A stretch of DNA of 21,989 nt, taken from positions 1 through 21,989 of the forward strand of contig CAZYPH010000029.1 in NCBI GenBank assembly GCA_964649095.1, read 5' to 3'. Position numbers and translations under genes: made by a program. The DNA comes from CAZYPH01 sp964649095. Lineage in GTDB: Bacteria; Bdellovibrionota; UBA1018; UBA923. How positions within the stretch are numbered: the stretch's first letter is position 1; each line of letters starts with the position of its first letter. The notes beneath the pieces are model-generated. The model was not told the DNA's origin. It did no database searches and saw nothing but the letters and a program-made list of their open reading frames with translations. This document shows positions 15,552-21,989 of this stretch, piece by piece.

Positions 15552-16847
15552 ATGAATGCAGAACTTCGGGCCGGTTTTTTTGTAGTATTTTCAATTGCTG
15601 TGTTGGTTTTTATGACCACCCGTTTGACGCAGAATCGTTTCTCGCTTCAGGGAACTAAGATCTATCATGCAAAAGTCCGAGATGCGACAGGACTACTTCT
15701 AAAAACAAAGTTAAAAATGGCGGGACTAGATGTTGGTCAGCTCACTAATCTAGAGTTAGCCGGTAATGAGGCTCGAGTGACTCTCGAAATTGCTAGTGAT
15801 ATGGCCGTTTATCGTGATGCAACTATTGCCGTTCGATCGATTGGTTTTCTTGGAGACAAATATCTTGAGTTATCTCCAGGTTCTCCGGGTGAATCGCCGT
15901 TGCCACCAGGTTCTTATATAAAGGAGGGATTTGCAGCCGGAAGTTTTGATAGTCTAGCGGCAAAGACCTCAGACTTGATAGACAACTTAAAAGAGATCAC
16001 AGTTTTATTAAAAGAATCCCTAAAGGGAACTGGCGATGGCGACGACGGCTCTCGTCTCGATCGGATTCTCGATAACATGGAACAGTTCTCTGCCGGCTTG
16101 GCTCAGGTTGATAGGCTTGGCGATCTTGCTGACCGTCTTATTGAAATTACAGACAATGTGAAAGATGTAACGGCCAAGGTTAATCGGGGCGACGGTACCT
16201 TGGGGAAACTCTTAAACGATACGGAAACGGTGGATCGTATCAATCAAACACTATCAGGACTTAACAAGTTTGTGTCTAAAGTAGACAAAATGCAGGTTCA
16301 TATTGATGCCAGGTCTGCTGCACTGACGTCAATCGGCGGTAGTCGCACTCAGTTTGGGCTCATGATTCAACCTACCTATGACAAGTACTATCTAATTGGT
16401 GCAACCGCCCGTCCACAGGGTGTGACATCAGTTACGACTACTCGCACAACGCTTGAACCAGGAACTAGCTCGTCGGCCAGTTCGACTAAAGAAGAACGCA
16501 AAACTGAGGATAGCGGCCTGGGTCTAAATTTACAGTTCGCAAAACGCTTTGGGGACGCCGTCTTTAGATTCGGTTTATTTGAAACAAGCGGCGGAATCGC
16601 TTTAGATTATCACTTACTCAATGACCGGGTGACGTTCTCCAGCGAAGTATACCGTTTTAAGAAGGGTATGAGTCCACAGGTTAATTTGTTTGGTGAGGTA
16701 AAAGTATATCGCCCGTTTTTTATTTGGGGTGGGGGGGACTATATCTTATCTAAAGAGAACCGCAGTGTGTTCATTGGCGGAGGGCTGCGATTCACTGATC
16801 AGGATATTAAAAGTTTATTCTCTGCGGCATCGAATGCCATTCGCTAA
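15552..16847 (+). CDS. mlaD: MCE (MlaD-like) protein with long helical and beta-rich C-terminal extension
   Basis: N-terminal transmembrane anchor (about 6-24), then one MCE domain at about 36-112 containing GLLLKTKLKMAGLDVGQL and AVRSIGFLGDKYLELSPG, which fit the MlaD core. E. coli MlaD is about 183 residues; this protein is 431. The extra part is a helical stretch (about 125-262), with the MCE-family-like DNVKDVTAKVNRGDGTLGKLLND, and a C-terminal domain (about 265-425) of alternating hydrophobic and polar segments ending in VFIGGGLRFTDQDIKSLF. That domain resembles a beta-barrel or beta-sandwich. MCE proteins with such extensions are known in delta-proteobacterial lineages. A G7 run at 16732-16738 lies in this domain. 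Separated from mlaF by 81 bases with no obvious gene. No mlaC or mlaB is present nearby. Confidence 0.85.
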   Translation: MNAELRAGFFVVFSIAVLVFMTTRLTQNRFSLQGTKIYHAKVRDATGLLLKTKLKMAGLDVGQLTNLELAGNEARVTLEIASDMAVYRDATIAVRSIGFLGDKYLELSPGSPGESPLPPGSYIKEGFAAGSFDSLAAKTSDLIDNLKEITVLLKESLKGTGDGDDGSRLDRILDNMEQFSAGLAQVDRLGDLADRLIEITDNVKDVTAKVNRGDGTLGKLLNDTETVDRINQTLSGLNKFVSKVDKMQVHIDARSAALTSIGGSRTQFGLMIQPTYDKYYLIGATARPQGVTSVTTTRTTLEPGTSSSASSTKEERKTEDSGLGLNLQFAKRFGDAVFRFGLFETSGGIALDYHLLNDRVTFSSEVYRFKKGMSPQVNLFGEVKVYRPFFIWGGGDYILSKENRSVFIGGGLRFTDQDIKSLFSAASNAIR

Positions 16848-16896
16848 TGGGTAGTACAAGGGGATTGCACTTGCTGGTTAGGAAGAGGGTTTAAGC

Positions 16897-17382
16897 ATGT
16901 CCGCAGAGAAAGTCTGGTTGTATCGAGCTAAGGTGCATAACCAGGTTGGAGCATTTAAAATTTTTGGTCCTTTTGATCAGGTCGAGTTATTTGCCTTTAT
17001 CGACAAAAACAATTGTCAGGTCGATGATGAGGTGTGTCGATCTGGGGATCATTGGTTTCGCATTACTAGCACACAGGATGTTCTAAGGGTATTTGGCGAA
17101 GAACATATGGTGCGATTACAGCGCGCTTTGGTTCGCCAAGCTGAAACCCTCACCGATATTAACAGCACTACTCTCTTAGAGGTCGCTACGCGCGACCAAG
17201 AACCGCAGGGGCAGGGTAATGATGAGAGTAAAAGCAGTTCTCCGGTCGTCGATCGTAAACCGCTCCTGCGAGATCAGCCGCTTGACGTAGTAGAAAGGCC
17301 GGCATATTTTAAGTTATTGTTATTTATAGCTATTTTGGGCCTATTGGTAGCCTTGCGTCAAATCTTAAAACTGGTTTCGTAG
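16897..17382 (+). CDS. Tail-anchored GYF_2-like domain protein
   Basis: A 161-residue protein. Residues about 5-66 match the GYF_2 pattern in degenerate form: FGPFDQVELFAFIDKNNCQV, then DEVCRSGDHWFRI in place of the usual W-x-x-G-x-x-x-W. A low-complexity Gln/Ser/Glu-rich linker (about 95-130) leads to a single hydrophobic helix (138-154, KLLLFIAILGLLVALR), with a short tail, so the N-terminal domain is probably cytosolic and held at the inner membrane. GAGGG precedes the ATG. It follows the MCE gene by 49 bases on the same strand and may be the last gene of the alr-mla transcript. Domain call is tentative. Confidence 0.6.
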   Translation: MSAEKVWLYRAKVHNQVGAFKIFGPFDQVELFAFIDKNNCQVDDEVCRSGDHWFRITSTQDVLRVFGEEHMVRLQRALVRQAETLTDINSTTLLEVATRDQEPQGQGNDESKSSSPVVDRKPLLRDQPLDVVERPAYFKLLLFIAILGLLVALRQILKLVS

Positions 17383-17435
17383 ATTTGGGATGTGGCGTCG
17401 AAGAAAAGGGTAAATATATCATCGACAAAAACAGC

Positions 17436-17789
17436 TTAAACTTCGTGTTCGCTTTTTCGGTTAAGCTGAAGTTCCGTGATTTTAATTTTTACAGATGTCA
17501 CCCTTGGCGTTCTGACCCCAGACTCTGAGCTGTTTTGGGTTAAGAACTCATTCACGCGATCGCGGATTTCGGTTTCCAAAAACCGCAAATGATAAGCCCA
17601 TGTCGGACTCTCAGTTCCAATTAAAAGCACTCCGCTATCATTATAGAATTGAATCACCCAACATTGTTTCGCCGTTGCGTTGCCGACAATCGTTGGCCAG
17701 TGGTTTCTAAGCTCTTCGACATGTAACCCATTCCGAAGTTTTTTGTGATTGCCCAATAATTTTGCAAGTATGTTGTTTAGGTCTTCCAT
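17436..17789 (-). CDS. dciA: DciA (DUF721) family helicase-loading protein
   Basis: A 117-residue protein with the DUF721/DciA pattern: an N-terminal helix, LRNHWPTIVG at 27-36, hydrophobic strands, and the SPTWAYHLRFLETEIRDRVN segment (61-80), which corresponds to the family's SSxWAxELxxLxxxIl motif. DciA is the ancestral partner that loads the replicative helicase DnaB in bacteria lacking DnaC. The C-terminal extension VTSVKIKITELQLNRK is basic and probably contributes to DNA or helicase contact. Initiates at ATG 17789 with a weak ribosome site (TTAAG). It is divergent from lptE, and both genes share an upstream 13-bp motif. The neighbouring holA is also a replication gene, but on the other strand. 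Confidence 0.78.
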   Translation of the reverse strand: MEDLNNILAKLLGNHKKLRNGLHVEELRNHWPTIVGNATAKQCWVIQFYNDSGVLLIGTESPTWAYHLRFLETEIRDRVNEFLTQNSSESGVRTPRVTSVKIKITELQLNRKSEHEV

Positions 17790-17804
17790 GGCTTAAGTAC
17801 ATTG

Positions 17805-17913
17805 CTTTGTATCTGATAGAACGGTCAATGTTTAATGTATGGGGAACTTCTTCAGACTCCTTTGACGTTCTTATTGCCCACTTGCTGGAGTTTCGTAAAG
17901 ATTAGATACAAAG
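17805..17913. repeat. Inverted 13-bp motif pair in the dciA-lptE divergent promoter region
   Basis: CTTTGTATCT at 17805-17814 and its exact reverse complement AGATACAAAG at 17904-17913, extending to 12 of 13 matching as AT-n-AGATACAAAG. Read in each gene's own direction the motif is AGATACAAAG, about 16-25 bases before the dciA ATG and 35-44 before the lptE ATG. It could be a shared operator or a promoter element. Confidence 0.45.
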
Positions 17914-17947
17914 GAATCGAGGTCTCTGGTTGCGGTGATAGGAATTT

Positions 17948-18535
17948 ATGAAAATAATAATTTTAGCTAAATCTGTTTTTGTGTTGAGTCTATTTCTCAG
18001 CGCTTGTGGCTATCAGTTTAGCGGGCGTTCTAATCCATACGCTCGACAAGGTGTTTATTCTGTATATGTCGGCAATTTCGTGAATGCGTCAGGAAATGCA
18101 GGTTTAGATAATATCATGCGGAGTGCAGTAGTACGTGAGTTGTTGCGCAATCAAAGGTTACGTGTGGTTTCAAGTCTTGAAGAAGCAGATGCTGTTTTAA
18201 CAGGAACTGTTTCTGAGGGGTTGAGTCGTGGTTCTTCAGAACAAACTATTGAGGCTGTTTCTAAAAGTGCGGTTGGGTTGGGGTTGAGCGATGTGGTTGT
18301 ATACTCACAGTATTCTGCTTCATTGGCTGTTGCCGTAACATTAAGCTCTAGAAAGCTTGAGACGTTGTTCACTCAATCGTATGCGAGGTCAAAGGCCTAT
18401 CCGTCGGCCGTGCAATATGGTCCTGCGGGCAATACCACGTCACTGATTAACGATTCTCAAGAGAAGTTAGCCTTTCAAGATCTTGCGAAATCATTGGCTC
18501 TAGATGTGTATGACGGTATTTTTGATCGATTTTAA
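17948..18535 (+). CDS. lptE: LptE-type LPS-assembly lipoprotein
   Basis: A 195-residue lipoprotein with signal FVLSLFLSAC, Cys20 at the lipobox and the characteristic C-G-Y-x-F-S-G start of LptE proteins. The mature part has the family layout: an early strand VYSVYVGNFVNAS, a helix with LDNIMRSAVVRELLRN, the RLRVV-EADAVLTGTV segment, and a late helix ALDVYDGIF. LptE plugs and supports the LptD barrel in delivering LPS to the outer leaflet. TAGGAA lies near the ATG. It is followed 16 bases later by holA, the common lptE-holA order. Sequence divergence in this family is high, so the call rests on motif, length and neighbourhood. Confidence 0.82.
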   Translation: MKIIILAKSVFVLSLFLSACGYQFSGRSNPYARQGVYSVYVGNFVNASGNAGLDNIMRSAVVRELLRNQRLRVVSSLEEADAVLTGTVSEGLSRGSSEQTIEAVSKSAVGLGLSDVVVYSQYSASLAVAVTLSSRKLETLFTQSYARSKAYPSAVQYGPAGNTTSLINDSQEKLAFQDLAKSLALDVYDGIFDRF

Positions 18536-18551
18536 GTAGGTTAAGAGTTTT

Positions 18552-19589
18552 ATGGAGCGTGCCCACTTCTCTGGAAAAGTATCTTCGTATCTTCATGACG
18601 TAAAACAAGGCACGAGTGTTGGATTTGTCGCGGTTTATGGTGAGGAGCTTTTTAAGTTAGATCAGTTTATTGCTGAGGTTCAGACTGCTTTGGGGCGATC
18701 AGCTGTCGGATCACCAAGTAATGTAGTGCCCATGGATGTGATTGATTGTAGTTCTTCTTCTATGAGTGCGGCTGGTGATAACGATCCACTGGCACAAATA
18801 TTTTTGGGCTTACAAAGTGTCGATCTTTTTTCAAAAGCAAACACTCCAAAATTAGTAGTCGCAGAAAATGTACAGTCACTACGTTCTCTAGAGAAGTTAT
18901 TCGATCGTCTGCGAGTAGGCATTGATGGGGAGAGTAAGAGAAAGACTCCGTCGCTCAGCTCGACTTCGCTAAGGGGTCAGATGTCTTGGTGTCCTAATCA
19001 GCTCATATTAAAGTTCTCGGCTTGGGATGGTCGCAGAAAATTTAATTCTTGGCTAAACAAGCAAGGCCTAGCGTTAGAGTTTAAGAGTCCTGAGGTCGAC
19101 GAGGTTGTTTCATGCATTTATGTGTTTACTCAGCAGCGCGGTTGTTCGATTGCAGAGGACGCTGCTCGTTGGTTGGCCTTAAATGGACCGGTAGGGCTAT
19201 ATGAAGTTCAAAGTGAAGTTGAGAAGCTAACATTATATGTGAACTCTTTTGATCGCTCAGAAATTAATGCTGATGATGTCATGTTATTATGCACGGGTTC
19301 TAGAGAACACGAGATGGTTGAACTGGTGGAGGCTGTCATTGCAGGTCGAAAGGCTCGGGCTCTGGTTCTTTCAGAGCAGGTTCTTCGCACGGCTGATCAA
19401 ATACATGGATTTATTGGTTTTCTTACGTGGGCAATGAGAAATCCATCGTCAGCTTTAGGAAGCAAGGTGCGTGTAAATCGACGTTTGTTGTTACAGAGCT
19501 TAGAAGGATTAGATTTGAAACTGAAGACTGCGGGGTCAGAGTCTAAGATCGCACTTACGGATTTTATTCTGAGCTCTTCAGTTGCTTAG
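18552..19589 (+). CDS. holA: DNA polymerase III delta subunit
   Basis: The clamp-loader delta subunit, which opens the beta sliding clamp. Family features are the N-terminal YGEELFKLDQFI (about 29-40), LFSKANTPKLVVAENV (about 93-108), the mid-protein NKQGLALEFKSP-like and ARWLALNGPVGLYEVQSEVEKL stretch, and a C-terminal all-helical domain. No Walker motif, as expected for delta. 345 residues, normal. The serine-rich insertion SSSSMSAAGDNDP near 73-85 and the Ser/Thr-rich insertion near 132-147 are unusual but in frame. Starts 16 bases after lptE with TAAGAG near the ATG. Likely co-transcribed with lptE. Confidence 0.85.
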   Translation: MERAHFSGKVSSYLHDVKQGTSVGFVAVYGEELFKLDQFIAEVQTALGRSAVGSPSNVVPMDVIDCSSSSMSAAGDNDPLAQIFLGLQSVDLFSKANTPKLVVAENVQSLRSLEKLFDRLRVGIDGESKRKTPSLSSTSLRGQMSWCPNQLILKFSAWDGRRKFNSWLNKQGLALEFKSPEVDEVVSCIYVFTQQRGCSIAEDAARWLALNGPVGLYEVQSEVEKLTLYVNSFDRSEINADDVMLLCTGSREHEMVELVEAVIAGRKARALVLSEQVLRTADQIHGFIGFLTWAMRNPSSALGSKVRVNRRLLLQSLEGLDLKLKTAGSESKIALTDFILSSSVA

Positions 19590-19596
19590 AAAAATT

Positions 19597-19671
<75 letters not shown>

Positions 19672-19684
19672 AAAGACTTTCTTA

Positions 19685-19713
19685 TCAATAACTAAGACCG
19701 CGCGTTTCGACAA
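19685..19713 (-). promoter_or_regulatory. Candidate promoter for tRNA-Val
   Basis: On the minus strand, TTGTCG (19708-19713) and TATTGA (19685-19690) are separated by 17 bases and end 13 bases before the tRNA 5' end. Matches to consensus are 4/6 and 3/6, so this is weak. The tRNA may instead be read through from the upstream gene. Confidence 0.25.
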
Positions 19714-19737
19714 GACATGGTTTTACGATAAAATATG

Positions 19738-20931
19738 TTAAGTTCTCTTGGGCGGTTCGTTATATTTCGGATTGGTTGACCAGTACCTATCATCACGCAG
19801 TAAGCCGTCCGTCAGATTCAGTTGTGCGGGATAGACGCGATTCATCTTAAGCTCTCTCATAAGGCTTGATACTAAAATAACATTACCTACTTGTTGCTCA
19901 GGATAACGATTATTAGGGAATCGTTTCTGGATGCAGGTGTCATCGCAGTCAGCGAGTTTCGGCAAGGCCTCTAATAACTGTTGGTATTGATAGGCTGTGT
20001 TTTCGTTAACGTGCTGTAGGTCTGTAACTCCGGCAATGGCAATCGAGTGGACCTTACCCAGACCGATCACAATGGTACTTTTGCTTCGGAGAAGTTCTCT
20101 GAGCTTGAGCGGGATTTGTTTAACAAATGGTTGCACCAACTGGTTGCTTTGTTGGATTTCACGGGCGGTGAGAGGCTGGGTTGGGAGTTTAGTTTGCTCG
20201 CGCCCAAGTTTGGTTCTCAAGATACTATCGAAAACCGTGGTACCTAATTCTAACGAAACCAAATCTTGCTTCGCGGCGAACTGCATAGAACCACCACCAA
20301 TATCCCAGACTACAAGATTACTCCTCTGTTTATCTGGCCATGCCGCAACAAAACCTTCGGCCGCTCTTAAGCCTAGTAGGGCTTCTTGTTTACCGCTGAG
20401 GATAGTAAGTGTGATACCTGTGGCATCCGCAATACGTTGTCGTGAAGATTCACCATTTTGCGAGGCCGCTCGAAAACCAGACGTTGCAACACCAACAAAC
20501 TGCGTGGCCCCTTCCTTAATACAGCGCTGCTTTAGAGAACTAAGTACTTTTGTCAGTGATGCGACAGTAGCGTCAGGGATTTTATCATCAACAATAGAGT
20601 CTTTGATAAGAACACGTTCTGAATATTCAAAAATTTTTTCAACCGAAGTCACCTTATGATGTTTTGATTTGGATAGCACTACGTGTGCAATCGAGAGTTT
20701 GGTTTCAGTCGATCCGATATCGAAGGCGCAGCGGGTGATACGAGATGTCGTCGAGTTCGCCGGAGAACTAAGTTTAACGTGTGAATGCTCCGCTGAAACT
20801 GGCGAGGTGTGGCAAATATAGTTCAGCACAGCGGCGAATAGTAACAATCGTTGCTGCCGTTTAGTTCTATAGCGGCGTTCGCCCATCGCTGTCGATTTTG
20901 GGGATTTGGATTTCAAAAAATTTAGGAGCAT
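19738..20931 (-). CDS. Exported Ppx/GppA-family phosphatase-like protein
   Basis: A 397-residue ASKHA-fold protein. Phosphate-1 motif FDIGSTETKLSIA at 70-82 and phosphate-2 motif VWDIGGGSMQF at 208-218 are intact. The segment TSGFRAA (150-156) and the catalytic-region ILSGKQEALLGLRA (Glu183) match exopolyphosphatase/guanosine pentaphosphatase proteins. Unusually, a signal sequence precedes the domain: basic KRQQR, core LLLFAAVLNYICHT and VSA before a predicted cleavage at 47-48. A cysteine pair (CDDTC) sits in the late part of the protein, compatible with an oxidising compartment. The ATG at 20931 is chosen because GGAG lies five bases before it. It is only about as long as single-domain members (no HD extension). 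Substrate in the periplasm is unknown. 38 bases downstream of the methyltransferase gene. Confidence 0.8.
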   Translation of the reverse strand: MLLNFLKSKSPKSTAMGERRYRTKRQQRLLLFAAVLNYICHTSPVSAEHSHVKLSSPANSTTSRITRCAFDIGSTETKLSIAHVVLSKSKHHKVTSVEKIFEYSERVLIKDSIVDDKIPDATVASLTKVLSSLKQRCIKEGATQFVGVATSGFRAASQNGESSRQRIADATGITLTILSGKQEALLGLRAAEGFVAAWPDKQRSNLVVWDIGGGSMQFAAKQDLVSLELGTTVFDSILRTKLGREQTKLPTQPLTAREIQQSNQLVQPFVKQIPLKLRELLRSKSTIVIGLGKVHSIAIAGVTDLQHVNENTAYQYQQLLEALPKLADCDDTCIQKRFPNNRYPEQQVGNVILVSSLMRELKMNRVYPAQLNLTDGLLRDDRYWSTNPKYNEPPKRT

Positions 20932-20969
20932 TGGTTCTCCGTCGAAGTAAAAGTGCGGTTGTAGAGAGA

Positions 20970-21731
20970 CTATTGTTTTACGATCTCAATATCGATGAAG
21001 CTCGCTGTTTTGGGATTTAGTTTCACGAGTGCGCGATCGATCGAACTTGCCAGGCCGAAGAGGCTTCGAGGTAAAAGCGTCCAATGTTTGAGACCACCAG
21101 TTAGCCAGTAACGTAGCGGAGTATGGGGACGATAGGTCTGTACTCGAAGTTTTGGAAAAAGTGACGCAAATCGATGTTGGTCTCGATCAAACACGATCCA
21201 GGCCAACGCTCCATTAGCGGACTTCATGGGATCGTTCGCAACAAAGCGCCATTCAGGTGTTTTGTCATCGTAGGGTTCGTTGTGGGCGTATTTGTAGATG
21301 AAGCGACTGAACCAACCTCGATACTGATCTACTATAAAAATACGACCGCCGGGTATGAGGCAGCGGTTTGCTTCTTTGAAGAACGCCTCAACGTCAGGAA
21401 TGTGGTGTAGCACATTTAGTAGAAAGATAAACCGAACGCTTTCATCGGGGAACGGCATCTGCGTGGCATCCACCGCTTGATCTACACGATTGTTTGGTGT
21501 GATCTCTGTTGTGATAATCTCTGGGATAACGGTTTTGATGAGACCTGAGCCCGAGCCTAACTCAATAGCCAATCCTTCTTTTGGGGCATTCGCTAGAGAA
21601 CTTGCAGCGTTGCGGTACATCTCTTGATACCAGGCCCACAGCGATGGCTTTGCTTGAATGTTCTCTGGTGCGTGAAGCTCGTTACAATGGGGTGGTTCTC
21701 CGGCGAAGTGTTCGCGATGCGTAGCGTTCAT
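20970..21731 (-). CDS. Class I SAM-dependent methyltransferase
   Basis: A 253-residue cytosolic protein with motif I AIELGSGSG (55-63), a DATQMPFPDESVRFIF strand corresponding to the post-I and motif II region, LLNVLHHIPD, and LIPGGRIFIVDQY. This pattern is the Methyltransf_11/UbiE-like group, whose substrate ranges from quinones to lipids and small metabolites. The C-terminal part has aromatic and basic residues (LRYWLTGGLKHWTLLPRSL) and could touch a membrane or lipid. The start is the ATG at 21731 (AGG seven bases upstream); a GTG eight codons earlier is possible. Probably the first gene of a two-gene transcript with the Ppx/GppA-like gene 38 bases downstream. Substrate not inferable. Confidence 0.85.
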   Translation of the reverse strand: MNATHREHFAGEPPHCNELHAPENIQAKPSLWAWYQEMYRNAASSLANAPKEGLAIELGSGSGLIKTVIPEIITTEITPNNRVDQAVDATQMPFPDESVRFIFLLNVLHHIPDVEAFFKEANRCLIPGGRIFIVDQYRGWFSRFIYKYAHNEPYDDKTPEWRFVANDPMKSANGALAWIVFDRDQHRFASLFPKLRVQTYRPHTPLRYWLTGGLKHWTLLPRSLFGLASSIDRALVKLNPKTASFIDIEIVKQ

Positions 21732-21780
21732 AGTTAACCTGTTTCGAAGTTGCACAACAATCGATCGAAGATTCTCACCT

Positions 21781-21989
21781 TCAGCGGTAGTTCGCTAGCG
21801 AACTTGAATGAACTTGTAAAAATTGCTGTGGTGTTTTGGCGCTGTTCCAGTTGCAGAGTTTTTTTGGGGAACTCCAGTGCCCTTCCTGGTTGTTTTCAAA
21901 GTTGGTTATGTTTGAATGTTTTTTAGCTAAGTAGCGATGACCCTTAAAAACCGTAATGACCTCAACGGCGAACCCATCCACCAAAGTAA
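21781..21989 (-). CDS. Possible C-terminal fragment of an unrecognised protein (partial at window edge)
   Basis: The minus-strand frame runs open from the window edge to TGA at 21781-21783, at least 69 codons, reading TLVDGFAVEVITVFKGHRYL and onward to the end LANYR. No family is recognised and there is no supporting ribosome site inside the window. It could be the tail of an upstream gene on the same strand as the methyltransferase, or a chance frame. Confidence 0.25.
   Translation of the reverse strand, partial: TLVDGFAVEVITVFKGHRYLAKKHSNITNFENNQEGHWSSPKKLCNWNSAKTPQQFLQVHSSSLANYR
21789..21804. repeat. Perfect 16-bp palindrome upstream of the methyltransferase gene
   Basis: AGTTCGCTAGCGAACT reads identically on both strands, centred about 65 bases before the methyltransferase ATG. 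It could be an operator for a dimeric regulator. It has no T-run on either side, so a terminator is unlikely. A GAACTTG direct repeat (starting in the right arm) follows directly. Confidence 0.4.

Noticed and set aside
19997..20659. Plus-strand 220-codon frame
   Set aside because: It is antisense to the Ppx/GppA-like gene, which has intact conserved motifs; the frame has many Cys, Arg and Ser and no recognisable family.

Overview
The window looks like chromosomal DNA from a Gram-negative, LPS-bearing bacterium of moderate GC. It carries an LptE-type lipoprotein, an Mla-type ABC/MCE lipid transporter, several lipoproteins and other exported proteins, and a DciA (DUF721) helicase-loader homologue. 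One protein belongs to the HNH-endonuclease-like family that, from memory, is common in Bdellovibrio and its relatives. That, the tandem GYF_2/PilZ architecture and the delta-proteobacterial style of lptE-holA make a Bdellovibrionota/Oligoflexia-like bacterium my best guess; this is inference, not proof. No CRISPR array, rRNA operon, insertion sequence or prophage was seen. Genes are dense and no gene-free stretch exceeds about 260 bases.

Layout. 1-1258: C-terminal half of an RND/MMPL-type transporter, cut by the window edge. 1255-2445 (minus): HNH-family protein with an eroded catalytic motif. 2546-5350 (plus): possible 26-codon small ORF, then thiolase, scoA and scoB, a short-chain acyl-CoA/ketone-body module. 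5375-6565 (minus): VWA-like lipoprotein, divergent from an exported probable beta-barrel protein at 6817-7935. 7970-8962 (minus): double GYF_2 plus PilZ protein, divergent from an alpha/beta hydrolase (9088-10191). The hydrolase is followed by pyrE (10219-10842) and an unrecognised putative lipoprotein (10938-11564). 11573-12349 (minus): exported START-domain protein.

12465-16847 (plus): alr, mlaE, mlaF and an MCE protein, then a membrane-anchored degenerate GYF-like protein (16897-17382). 17436-17789 (minus): dciA. 17948-19589 (plus): lptE and holA. 19597-19671 (minus): tRNA-Val(GAC). 19738-20931 (minus): Ppx/GppA-family protein with a signal peptide. 20970-21731 (minus): class I SAM methyltransferase. 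The last 200 bases hold a possible minus-strand ORF fragment and a perfect 16-bp palindrome.

How they work together. The strongest theme is the cell envelope: alr supplies D-alanine for peptidoglycan, mlaE-mlaF-mlaD form an ABC lipid transporter, the divergent START protein could bind lipid in the periplasm, and lptE serves LPS export. The most unusual items are the exported Ppx/GppA-like protein, the two GYF-type proteins (one coupled to a PilZ domain), the MCE protein with a beta-rich C-terminal domain, and a conserved 13-bp motif upstream of both dciA and lptE. I did not find convincing evidence of a wholly new multi-gene system.
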